Positions 34,266 to 42,395 of a stretch of 64,000 bases of DNA are shown here, one piece after another. The notes beneath the pieces were generated by a model. It was not told where the DNA came from. It worked only from the letters and a program-made list of their open reading frames with translations, and did no database searches. Origin of the DNA: Pseudoalteromonas luteoviolacea. GTDB lineage: Bacteria > Pseudomonadota > Gammaproteobacteria > Enterobacterales > Alteromonadaceae. Location of the stretch: the NCBI RefSeq assembly GCF_021654285.1, contig NZ_JAKFZS010000002.1, positions 124,001-188,000 on the forward strand. Direction: 5' to 3'. Position 1 is the stretch's first letter. Each line of letters opens with the position of its first letter. The translations under genes and the position numbers were made by a program.

Positions 34266-35732
34266 CCCTTCAGCCCCTCTGACTTGAAAAATAAATTCAC
34301 TGCCTTGACCAAGGCGGCTATTTACTTTGATTTCGGATTTAATCAGCTCGATGAGTCTTGCCGTGATGGCAAGGCCAAGGCCTGCATGAGATTTTTTACA
34401 GCCACGCGTATTACTCGCTTGATAGCGCGCTTCAAAAATATACGGCAGTTCTTTGGGGCTGATCCCAACGCCTGTATCTTGCACGGCAATGCTGTAAGCT
34501 TTTTCGGCGGCACAAATTGAGATACAAATATTGCCTTTTGCAGGGGTATGACGCAGCGCATTTTCAATTAAATTGCTGAGAATTCGTTCTAACTTTGCAA
34601 TATCAGAGTAAACGGTAAAGTCGCATTCAACTGGGTACACACTTAATGATATATCTGCTTTTTGCGCTTTTAATGCGAACTTAGCGAGTACGTCATAAAC
34701 AAGCTCGCCCAGATTAAACACTTCAAAGTTGACTTTAGACTGTCCTGATTCTAAATGAGCAAGTTCAAAAATCTGATCGATGAGGCTCTTTAACTGATTG
34801 CAGTTTTTAAGCGAAATCGCGAGGTATTCTTGCTCGTTGTTGCCCGTCGGAGGTTTTTTTTCTATAAGCTCTAAATACCCTTGCAGTGACGCAAGTGGCG
34901 TACGCAAATCATGTGATAGATGTGCTAACAGCTTGCGACGTTGCTCATCTATGGCTGTAAGCTGCGTCATTTGCTGATTTATCTTTGCCAGCATGCTGTT
35001 GACACTTTGCCCAACCAGATGAATTTCGTTGTGTTTGGATGGCCAAGCTAATGGGTTAATGGATTGCATATCAAAGTCATTTTGTTCAACTTTTTGAATA
35101 AATTGGCTGAGACGTTTTAGTGGCTGAGTCATAGTACGAAATAGCAGCAACAAAATGGCAAACAGAAAAACGGCCATGGCGATTAGCCAAGCAATGCTCT
35201 GTGCTAATTGTTCAGAGCTTTTAATATGCGCGCTGATAGAATCCGCAATCGACGAGCCGATAATGACATATAGGTATCCTTGCAGCTTGTCTCCGTTATA
35301 CACGGGGGAGACTGAAAATATTTTGTTTTGCTCAACTGAACGCGGGTCATCACCATATACGGGCAGCTTAGTCGGTTCATTAATAAGCTGAATAAGCGGC
35401 CTTAAATCAATAGACTGTCTTTTTACTTCACCGGGTTTTGCTGAAAAAGTAAGTAGCTTGCCACTGGGATCAACAAAGTAAAACTCAAAAGCTGGACCAA
35501 GCACCATCAGTGTATGGAACAAGTTCTCAAGTGCTTTGTAATCATAGACGCCTTGCTTAAGTAGCGGATTATCTTGCGCTAAATGTTCAGCAAGCCCTAA
35601 ATGTAATTGTTGCTCCGCTTGGGCTCTGGAAATAGAAGAGAGGTTTTGCGTCCAGAACACAAACGCAGAGACTGTGAGCATGAGTACACCAGTAATGACG
35701 AGTGCAAGGCGGTGATAGAGTGAAAAGGTCAT
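34257..35732 (-). CDS. Sensor histidine kinase
   Basis: A 491-aa membrane histidine kinase. Helix 1 at about 10-28 and helix 2 at about 178-199 enclose a periplasmic sensor of about 150 residues. A HAMP linker follows, then the phosphorylation site HLSHDLRTPLASL with His274. ATP-binding boxes are NLIENALRHTP, DTGVGISPKEL and GLGLAITARLI. The start overlaps the stop of the response regulator gene by 4 bases, so they are co-translated. The signal is unknown. The two spondin-domain genes upstream on the same strand are candidate targets or members of the same transcript. Confidence 0.93.
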   Translation of the reverse strand: MTFSLYHRLALVITGVLMLTVSAFVFWTQNLSSISRAQAEQQLHLGLAEHLAQDNPLLKQGVYDYKALENLFHTLMVLGPAFEFYFVDPSGKLLTFSAKPGEVKRQSIDLRPLIQLINEPTKLPVYGDDPRSVEQNKIFSVSPVYNGDKLQGYLYVIIGSSIADSISAHIKSSEQLAQSIAWLIAMAVFLFAILLLLFRTMTQPLKRLSQFIQKVEQNDFDMQSINPLAWPSKHNEIHLVGQSVNSMLAKINQQMTQLTAIDEQRRKLLAHLSHDLRTPLASLQGYLELIEKKPPTGNNEQEYLAISLKNCNQLKSLIDQIFELAHLESGQSKVNFEVFNLGELVYDVLAKFALKAQKADISLSVYPVECDFTVYSDIAKLERILSNLIENALRHTPAKGNICISICAAEKAYSIAVQDTGVGISPKELPYIFEARYQASNTRGCKKSHAGLGLAITARLIELIKSEIKVNSRLGQGSEFIFQVRGAEGSQ

Positions 35733-36460
35733 AACCTGTCCTGTTGCAAAGGCTTAGAATTGAGTTTATAGCCAACGCCCCAAACGGTTTCGATGATCGC
35801 TTGGTCTGTGAGTTTTTCTATTTTGGTTCGTATGCGATTAATATGAGAATTGACGGTGTGTTCGTAACCTAAGTGGTCGTAGCCCCACACAGACTCTAGC
35901 AATTGCGCACGGGAAAATACCTGATTGGGATGTTTGACGAAAAATAGCATAAGCTCAAATTCAGTTGCGGTCAGCTCCAACAGCTTTTGATGTAAAGATA
36001 CTTCGTGGCAGTGCGGGTCAACATGCAGATCGCCGAGTTTTATTGGAGCTGAAATACCTTTAGGTATTTCAATAGATTGCTGAGCTTCTAACAGCTTAAT
36101 GTGTCTCAACTGTGCTTTGATACGAGCTTGAAACTCCCGATAGCTACAGGGTTTACATATATAGTCATCGGCTCCCATTTCTAAACCAATGACGCGGTCC
36201 ATCTCGCTGCTTTTTGAAGTTAACATGACAACACTGATTTTGGGGTGGAGTGTTTTTATTTCTCTGCACAATGTTAAACCATCGACGACAGGTAGCATGA
36301 CGTCTAGCAATACGATGGCATAGTGTTGCTGCGCTAGTTGAGCCATTACACCTTCTCCAGTCGCAAGGTGATCAACTTCAAGGTCAAGTTCGTTTAAATG
36401 TACTTGTAGTAAACGAGCGATGTCTAAATCGTCTTCGACAATGAGCACACGTTGATGCAT
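35729..36460 (-). CDS. OmpR-family response regulator
   Basis: A 243-aa response regulator. The receiver domain (about 1-120) has the acidic pocket VEDD, phospho-acceptor Asp53 (LLDVMLP), the Thr/Ser of MLTSKS and Lys in DDYICKPC. The winged-helix DNA-binding domain (about 140-235) is OmpR/PhoB type (TATEFELMLFFVKHPNQVF, LLESVWGYDHLG, VNSHINRIRTKIE, TVWGVGYKL). It is the first gene of the pair with the downstream kinase and lies 75 bases after the spondin lipoprotein gene. Confidence 0.95.
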   Translation of the reverse strand: MHQRVLIVEDDLDIARLLQVHLNELDLEVDHLATGEGVMAQLAQQHYAIVLLDVMLPVVDGLTLCREIKTLHPKISVVMLTSKSSEMDRVIGLEMGADDYICKPCSYREFQARIKAQLRHIKLLEAQQSIEIPKGISAPIKLGDLHVDPHCHEVSLHQKLLELTATEFELMLFFVKHPNQVFSRAQLLESVWGYDHLGYEHTVNSHINRIRTKIEKLTDQAIIETVWGVGYKLNSKPLQQDRL

Positions 36461-36500
36461 AGCCTAACCTCCTGCTCGTGCTTATTACACAAGCAAACAC

Positions 36501-36525
36501 GCCCCAGCTACTCGGTTGCCGGGGC
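36501..36525 (-). terminator. Possible hairpin between spondin lipoprotein and response regulator genes
   Basis: GCCCC (36501-36505) and GGGGC (36521-36525) can pair around a 15-base loop. On the minus strand only a weak T-rich tail follows. It may be a partial terminator; confidence is low. Confidence 0.35.
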
Positions 36526-36535
36526 GAGTAGGAGG

Positions 36536-37318
36536 CTATTTGGTTCTCATAATGGTTACTGACATCAGCGGGTTGTCAAATTTATGAGCACTGCTTAACA
36601 CAGAGTTCGTCAGACCATCGTCTTGACCGACAACACCAGGATGCATGGCAACCTTGTTCAGTTCTTCTCTTTGCGCATTAAATCCTTCCCCATTATCAGC
36701 AGGGCCAGGAATGGTGCCACTGGTTTCTGAATTCGCTTCAGTACCTGCGTCATACGCATAGGTGACATAGTGCATCTCGTCACCTACAGCCATAGAAGAC
36801 ACATCTAAGGCATTAAGACCGGTAAAGCCGTCATTTGTATTCACCATCATAGTAAATAATGATAACTTTTGTTCATCCAGTGACGATTGCGTTAACATAA
36901 GCTCTGTTTTTGCCCCAGGTGGTAAAACCCCTTCTCCAGACACTTTACCCTGCACGACGCCCAAGGCAAGCAAATCACTGTTGTCTCCACTTTCAGCCAT
37001 TTTTTCAAGTGCTTCACTGGCTGGCTGGCCAATTTCCCATAGTTGTCCTTCTTTATGCAATACTACACCTACAGGGGAAAGAGGTTGGGCATAAGTCATG
37101 TTTGTCACAGTGACTTTTAACATGGCCTCGCTAGGCTCCGGATCTGGTGTCGGGTCCGGCGTTGGGTCAGGTGTTGGGTCCGGAGTTGGAGCTGGGGTTG
37201 GATCAGGCGTGGGAGCCGGTGCCGGACTTTCAACGACTGTCATTGGTTCATCGTCATTATCACTACAGGCAACTAGAGCCAGGCAAGCAATCGGTATAAT
37301 CAATTTAGAGAGTTTCAT
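36536..37318 (-). CDS. Spondin-domain lipoprotein
   Basis: A 260-aa lipoprotein. The ATG at 37318 is taken because AGGTGG lies six bases upstream and it gives a lipoprotein signal (MKLSKLIIPIACLALVAC, lipobox LVAC). A Pro-Thr-Asp linker of about 35 residues follows. The rest is a spondin N-like domain (LKVTVTNMTYAQPLSPVGVVLH, ALGVVQGKVSGEGVLPPGAK, MVNTNDGFTGLNALDVS, YDAGTEANSETSGTIPGP). It is a paralogue of the next gene upstream, separated by only 10 bases, so the two form an operon. Such bacterial proteins are usually uncharacterised; the domain is known from extracellular adhesion proteins in animals. Confidence 0.82.
   Translation of the reverse strand: MKLSKLIIPIACLALVACSDNDDEPMTVVESPAPAPTPDPTPAPTPDPTPDPTPDPTPDPEPSEAMLKVTVTNMTYAQPLSPVGVVLHKEGQLWEIGQPASEALEKMAESGDNSDLLALGVVQGKVSGEGVLPPGAKTELMLTQSSLDEQKLSLFTMMVNTNDGFTGLNALDVSSMAVGDEMHYVTYAYDAGTEANSETSGTIPGPADNGEGFNAQREELNKVAMHPGVVGQDDGLTNSVLSSAHKFDNPLMSVTIMRTK
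37137..37225. repeat. Pro-Thr-Asp linker repeat
   Basis: About 90 bases of short direct repeats, each coding for PDPT or PAPT, inside the spondin lipoprotein gene. It forms an extended linker between the lipid anchor and the domain, and is a likely site of slippage. Confidence 0.75.
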
Positions 37319-37328
37319 GATAGCCACC

Positions 37329-38030
37329 TTATTTTACTGTGATAGTCACTTTAGCAACAGGGTTTAACCAGCGGTGTACCGTATTGTGTAAATCACTGTT
37401 ACCACCTGTTGCATTATCATCGCCCAGGTTGCCTCTATGAATGTGTATCATTTTATTTTCCTCTTCAGTCGTTACACCACCGCCGTTGGTGCCTGGTGCA
37501 ACACCTGGGGAGGCTGGAATACCGAGTACGCCAGGCGCACCGGAATCAGCTTCAAGACGTTCATCATTAGCTTCTGTACCTGCATCATAGGCGTTCAAAT
37601 AGACATGATAGGTGCCCGCTTCAGTTGGGATCTGCCAGCTATTGAGCCCTATAAAGCCATCGTTGGTCGGCAGCATCATGGCCACGATAGACAGCTTATC
37701 GTTGCCATCAGTGGTTTCTAAATCGGTCATTGTACTTGTCACGGGCGCGAGTAAGCCTCCAGCAGGGTTAAGGGCAGTATTCGCATTTATGCCTGTCAAT
37801 ATGGTGTTAAGGCCATCCAAGCTGCCGCCTTCGGCCATGGCTTGTAGCTCATCGGATGCTGTGTCTCCAACATTGAATAACATGGCATCCTTGGTGTGCG
37901 CAGTAATGAGTAAAGGGGTGAAGTATATTCCTTGGGTTAGGTTAGTAACCTTAACTTCAAGCGAGGCTGCATGTGCAGCACCGGAGCTAAGAAGTGTGCC
38001 TGCGATGAGTGATAGAATACGTGTTTTCAT
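37329..38030 (-). CDS. Exported spondin-domain protein
   Basis: A 233-aa exported protein. The ATG at 38030 gives a signal peptide ending SGAAHA|AS; an in-frame extension upstream is not protein-like. The mature part is one spondin N-like domain (LEVKVTNLTQGIYFTPLLITAH, VGDTASDELQAMAEGG, MLPTNDGFIGLNSWQIP, YDAGTEANDERL). A C-terminal phrase has IHIHRGNLGD. It is the first gene of the pair with the spondin lipoprotein; the two share the MLPTNDGF/MVNTNDGF and YDAGTEAN blocks, a clear gene duplication. One copy is secreted and the other lipid-anchored. Confidence 0.83.
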   Translation of the reverse strand: MKTRILSLIAGTLLSSGAAHAASLEVKVTNLTQGIYFTPLLITAHTKDAMLFNVGDTASDELQAMAEGGSLDGLNTILTGINANTALNPAGGLLAPVTSTMTDLETTDGNDKLSIVAMMLPTNDGFIGLNSWQIPTEAGTYHVYLNAYDAGTEANDERLEADSGAPGVLGIPASPGVAPGTNGGGVTTEEENKMIHIHRGNLGDDNATGGNSDLHNTVHRWLNPVAKVTITVK

Positions 38031-38144
38031 AATTGGCTCTTGTTGTTTGTAATTGACAACACTAAGCATGCAGGGCAATTATTGCGAAAGCCTCCCTCAA
38101 TTATCACAAATTTATCACAGTAAGATCATTTTTTAATGCAAGCC

Positions 38145-38173
38145 AAAAAATCAAAACCAGCCACTTGGGCTGG
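38145..38173 (-). terminator. Intrinsic terminator of the decarboxylase gene
   Basis: CCAGCC / GGCTGG stem with a 5-base loop, followed on the minus strand by TTTTGATTTTTT. It lies just after the decarboxylase stop codon. Confidence 0.85.
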
Positions 38174-38182
38174 TATTGGCAG

Positions 38183-39973
38183 TTAAAATTTACCGGCTGG
38201 CGGCCATTGAGGGTTGCATATTTCATCTTCTCCCACGGCCGTTGGTGCTTCGGCTGTGATGCTTGATGGGGTATCTTCTTTTGGTATACACACCTCAACA
38301 ACATAGTTGGTGTTGTCGTGCTGGCGAACTTCTTCTAGTGCAGTGAGCAGTTGTTCTACAGAGGTAACTTTGATCCCTTTACCACCAAATGCGTCCGGTA
38401 ACTTAGCGATGTTCCAAGAAGGCAGATCATTATAGCTATAAACTGTGTTGAGTAGTTTATCTTGGTAATCTACCGGCGGATCACGAAATGGATTTGGATT
38501 TACAAGGTATTGCTCGATACCATAGATACCGTTTGCCAAGACAAACACAACGGTATTTTGCCCGTATGCATGTTGATCGGCCACCGCTTGACAGGTTTCA
38601 TGAAAGGCGCCATCGCCGACCACTACAATGGAGCGTTTATCAGGGTAAGCACATTTTACGCCTGTGCCAGCTGGCACAGAGTAACCTATCGATAACCAGG
38701 CGGCTTGTGCAACAAAGCCATTTCGCGAGGGAATTTTAACTTTTTGGGCACCGATCAGTGGGAAGCCGGCATCCACAATTAAAACATCCTCTTCTGAGAG
38801 CCAGCTGCTGATTGCAGAGAAAAAGCTATCATAGCCCAATTGCTGCTCTGGCGTAGGCATACTGCTTAGTGGCATTGGTTTGCGAATGCCGCTCAGTTGG
38901 GCTGGTTGTTCTTTAGCTAGTTTTTCAAAGGCCTCTGTGAGGTATAACAAATAGTCTTTAAGTTGGACCGATGGATAAAAGTCAGCACCCACATAGACAC
39001 CTTTATGCGCCGATAATATAGTGTTGCTACTACGAATATCTTGATTGCCGGTATCTTTACCCGTTGTCCATGCACCTATACCGACTAACACGCCATCTTC
39101 ACCAACCAGATCTTTTACTTCAGATGGGGAGAGTGTCACACAGCCTTCAAACCAAGGGTGTGTTTCAGCAATGACGGACTTACTCAATGCAGAGGTTACA
39201 AAATGTATCTGTCCATCGGGCATGGCATGATGGCGGTTGATAACTTCCATTAAATTGAGAAACTCATCTTGCAATTCGAGTCGTTGCAGTTCAATGCCAG
39301 CCCAAAATATGCTTTTTGGTTTTGATAGCATTAGCTGCAAGGTTGCTTCGGCAGCTTGTTTGGCACAACTGACCGTAAGCGTATCATTTTGCCGCTCTCT
39401 GATCCGCCCCTGTGGCCTTTGACATGGGCTACGCCAAATATCCTCAGTGACCTCAAAGTAGATAGGGCGCTGCTCACTGAGCAATGCTGTTAATGCCGAG
39501 TCGATTTGATAGGGGGCTTGTAGTGCATTGGTAATGCGCTCTGCGGCCACCGTGACTGGACGAAACATGTGAATATCGACAAACTCATATCCTGTGGTGT
39601 GGGAGTAAAGCAAGCCTTGGCACTTTGATATTTGGTCTTCTTTATTGGTGGGAGCACCATTGATTAAAATAACCGGAACTTGCTCGACATAAGAGCCAGC
39701 GATGGTATTGAGCAGGCTAAATGCACCCACGCTGTAAGTCACATAAGCGGCGCAGGGGCCTTTGAGTCTGGCATACGCATCAGCGGCAAACCCCGCGCAA
39801 ATTTCATTGGCATTGCCCTTAATGGTGATGGGGGATTGGCTGTCGGCTAAAATAGTATCGAGTAAACCTGCGGTGTAATTGCCGGCGACGCCAAACATGT
39901 GATCAACGCCAATTTCTTCCAGCCGGTCTTTGAAATAGTCTGCTACCGTATATTCTTTGAAACATGAACTCAT
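38183..39973 (-). CDS. Thiamine diphosphate-dependent 2-oxo-acid decarboxylase
   Basis: A 596-aa enzyme of the pyruvate/indolepyruvate decarboxylase family, which splits a 2-oxo acid to an aldehyde and CO2. The N-terminal domain has the cofactor-activating Glu (GNANEICAGFAADAYAR) and a His-containing loop (YSHTTGYEF) where relatives have the catalytic His pair. The C-terminal ThDP motif is GDGAFHETCQAVADQHAYGQ with ANGIYGIEQY. It follows the L-amino-acid oxidase gene by 72 bases, with a hairpin between them. The obvious reading is that the oxidase makes the oxo acid, and this enzyme then decarboxylates it. Phenylpyruvate or indolepyruvate are likely substrates, unproven. Confidence 0.88.
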   Translation of the reverse strand: MSSCFKEYTVADYFKDRLEEIGVDHMFGVAGNYTAGLLDTILADSQSPITIKGNANEICAGFAADAYARLKGPCAAYVTYSVGAFSLLNTIAGSYVEQVPVILINGAPTNKEDQISKCQGLLYSHTTGYEFVDIHMFRPVTVAAERITNALQAPYQIDSALTALLSEQRPIYFEVTEDIWRSPCQRPQGRIRERQNDTLTVSCAKQAAEATLQLMLSKPKSIFWAGIELQRLELQDEFLNLMEVINRHHAMPDGQIHFVTSALSKSVIAETHPWFEGCVTLSPSEVKDLVGEDGVLVGIGAWTTGKDTGNQDIRSSNTILSAHKGVYVGADFYPSVQLKDYLLYLTEAFEKLAKEQPAQLSGIRKPMPLSSMPTPEQQLGYDSFFSAISSWLSEEDVLIVDAGFPLIGAQKVKIPSRNGFVAQAAWLSIGYSVPAGTGVKCAYPDKRSIVVVGDGAFHETCQAVADQHAYGQNTVVFVLANGIYGIEQYLVNPNPFRDPPVDYQDKLLNTVYSYNDLPSWNIAKLPDAFGGKGIKVTSVEQLLTALEEVRQHDNTNYVVEVCIPKEDTPSSITAEAPTAVGEDEICNPQWPPAGKF

Positions 39974-39997
39974 AACTAAATTCTCAGATTAGTTCGC

Positions 39998-40028
39998 AAA
40001 AAAGCGGCTCAGCGATTTGCTTGGCCGC
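39998..40028 (-). terminator. Partial terminator or attenuator between oxidase and decarboxylase genes
   Basis: GCGGC / GCCGC stem with an inner CAGC / GCTTG pairing, then six Ts on the minus strand. It would reduce read-through from the oxidase gene into the decarboxylase gene, or mean that the second gene has its own promoter. Confidence 0.6.
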
Positions 40029-40045
40029 CACGTTGATACTGCCGA

Positions 40046-42007
40046 TTACTTGGTATCGAAGTAGCAAAGGTCAACACCGATAACACTATCAAAGTCTTGT
40101 GCTTGGTCTATTGGTGCTGCATTTGCTGAGAAGTTAGTTTCTATATATTGATTGATGAGTTTACTGGAGTTTTCTTCATAAATTGCTTTGATTGCATCCG
40201 CTGCATGAATGTTGGTATTTTCAAAGTACACTTGGCTAAATGGTTTCAAACCAAAGCTTTTTTCTAATGCCAAATCAGTTGAGCGCAATGCGCCTTCGAC
40301 CCAGCCCTGATAATCAGAGAAAGCTTCACCACAGGTATATAGGTTGGGCAATGGTTCACTGAGTGTTTCCATGACTTCTTTATCATTGGCACCCACTGCC
40401 CATTGGTGAACGCCATAACCAAATTGTCGGCTTGCTGGGATATCAAACTTGGTACTACCTTCCCAAATGCGTGCACTGGTCAGGATCGGCTCTGGTACGT
40501 AATGGGTATTAAATATTTCTTTGAAGAATTTTGTTGCCTGAGCCACAACCGCTGTCGACGCTGGATAGATATCACCTGGGACATCTTGCACATAGTGACT
40601 TTGATTCGGGTGGTGGTAAGTCTCGCCAATGTTTTGCAAGTTGCTCCAGAAGTTGATATTTAAATAGTCGCAATAGATGGTTAATGCGGCAGGTCGCTCG
40701 TATTTGTCATTGCCGATACGATCCAATTTGGCTTGTACATCTTTTGAAGGGTGCGTTGTTCGCTCTTGGTACATCAGCGCTGCGGCCAATTCATCATTGA
40801 CGGCATAGAAAGGATATACTGAACCGGTGGGTAAGTCGGCAAAGTTAGGGCCGAACTCAACGGCAGGCCTACCAGTAGTACCACGACCCCACCATGCAGA
40901 GTCATAATACAGGTTAATTTTTAGCAGCGGCTGGTTGCTGGCTGATTGCAGGGTGTTCCAAAGTTGCTCAGATTTATCTTTGTCGAGTTGGTTAAATGCA
41001 TTGGAGCGAACAAATAGTTTTTCAAGTGCAAGCCTAGGTAAGCCTAATATCACTTTTTCTGCTTGCACGACTCCTGTGTGTATTTTTCCATGTTCATCAG
41101 TGTGACTATAGTGTAATGAATACAGTCCAGATTCTTCAGTAAAGTCGATTTCTTCAATATTGGTCTGTAAGTGAATATTATCAGTGCCGACTTCTTGTAC
41201 GAGTTTATTCGGTAATGTACTAAAGCCGTCTTTAAAGGTTTTAAATTGCACATTAGCAGGGAAGTCTTCTAGGAGTTGATACGCAACCCCCGCGTTCATT
41301 TGCGATAAGAAGGTGCCATTGAAGCCAAGTACACGATAGAGCATATTTATACACTCTTGTGAATAACCCATATTGGTGTACAGGTCCCACAAGGTCCATT
41401 CATTTAGCGTTTGTCCTTGCCACTTACATTCTAATCTAAAGGCTTGCCAAAATTCTGGGCCTCTGACTTCGGGACGTTGCTGAAACTGTGGGTTAGCTTC
41501 TAATATGCGATTAAACACGACATTAACGATGTCTTTTGGGTTCACACCTTGCTCAGATTGGTCAAGGTTATATAAGTGTGACCAGATAGCATAATTATCT
41601 TGCTGTGCGTCTGTCACGCTAAAGCTTTCACCGCGAAAGAATAAACGGTTATTTCCGCCACTGTTCATCGGAAAAGGAACGATGTCGTTTTGTAAGTTGA
41701 GCTTTAAAAATAGCGCCATTAGATCGTCCATCCCATCAAACAAGAAGCGCATGCCGCCTTGCTCTTCTTTAACCGTGATGGTTTTTGGCTGATCTGAACG
41801 CAGATTATTAAATTCGATGAGATCAGAGTCTAAACGTCCGCCTGTTCTATTTGAGCGTTCAAATATAGCCAGATCTTGAACTTGTGCTTCTTGCTGTAAT
41901 CGCCAGGCACTATATAGACCTGACATGCCCGCGCCAACAATGGCAACTTTTACTTTTGAGGGGAGGGGTTTATCCGTGATCTCTTTGCCAAATGTGTAAT
42001 GTGTCAT
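40046..42007 (-). CDS. FAD-dependent L-amino-acid oxidase-like flavoprotein
   Basis: A 653-aa flavin amine oxidase family member. The N-terminal dinucleotide fold is VAIVGAGMSGLYSAWRL, followed by ERSNRTGGRLDS and QGGMRFLFDG, which positions FAD and substrate. The C-terminal FAD motif is LYTCGEAFSDYQGWVEGALR. There is no signal peptide. The family oxidises amino acids or amines with O2, giving an oxo acid, ammonia and H2O2. It is unlike the quinone-containing lysine oxidases (LodA) also known in Pseudoalteromonas. AAGGAAAAACT before the ATG is a good ribosome site. It faces the CadC-TPR regulator gene across 388 bases, a likely regulator. Confidence 0.87.
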   Translation of the reverse strand: MTHYTFGKEITDKPLPSKVKVAIVGAGMSGLYSAWRLQQEAQVQDLAIFERSNRTGGRLDSDLIEFNNLRSDQPKTITVKEEQGGMRFLFDGMDDLMALFLKLNLQNDIVPFPMNSGGNNRLFFRGESFSVTDAQQDNYAIWSHLYNLDQSEQGVNPKDIVNVVFNRILEANPQFQQRPEVRGPEFWQAFRLECKWQGQTLNEWTLWDLYTNMGYSQECINMLYRVLGFNGTFLSQMNAGVAYQLLEDFPANVQFKTFKDGFSTLPNKLVQEVGTDNIHLQTNIEEIDFTEESGLYSLHYSHTDEHGKIHTGVVQAEKVILGLPRLALEKLFVRSNAFNQLDKDKSEQLWNTLQSASNQPLLKINLYYDSAWWGRGTTGRPAVEFGPNFADLPTGSVYPFYAVNDELAAALMYQERTTHPSKDVQAKLDRIGNDKYERPAALTIYCDYLNINFWSNLQNIGETYHHPNQSHYVQDVPGDIYPASTAVVAQATKFFKEIFNTHYVPEPILTSARIWEGSTKFDIPASRQFGYGVHQWAVGANDKEVMETLSEPLPNLYTCGEAFSDYQGWVEGALRSTDLALEKSFGLKPFSQVYFENTNIHAADAIKAIYEENSSKLINQYIETNFSANAAPIDQAQDFDSVIGVDLCYFDTK

Positions 42008-42395
42008 AGTTTTTCCTTAGCCTTGATGGTTAAGTCTACTTTGGCAGACGACTACTCTTATAAACGACTACTGCGACTGTGCTGCAAAAGCAGATAGTTA
42101 AATCTGCGATTTACATAACGTTTTACATTTATTATGTAAGTTGTTTAATGGCCCAATAAACTGCTACTGCACGGCGCATTTAAATAATTAAAATTAAATG
42201 TAGCACAAAGGTTAACTTTGTGATGGTAAGGTTGAGTATGCTCCTCGATTTATTAAGTGAATAAACCTGCGACAAACTATGTTGACTGAAGATTATCTTA
42301 TGACGCTTGAGTGCATTTAAACAATGAGGCAAACTATATGTAAAACAATTGGTTATATTGAATGTTTGTGAAAGCCAACCTAATGGTGTGATGTC
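42008..42395. promoter_or_regulatory. Divergent control region with short direct repeats
   Basis: 388 bases between the oxidase and the CadC-TPR regulator. ACGACTACT occurs at 42048-42056 and 42064-42072, exactly 16 bases apart, and a near copy ACTGCTACT is at 42160-42168. Spaced direct repeats are the usual target of winged-helix OmpR/CadC proteins. I saw no clear -35/-10 pair. Confidence 0.45.

Noticed and set aside
40046-42007. LodA-type lysine oxidase (marinocine/AlpP)
   Set aside because: It has a GAGMSG flavin motif and the amine-oxidase C terminus, not the LodA quinoprotein sequence.
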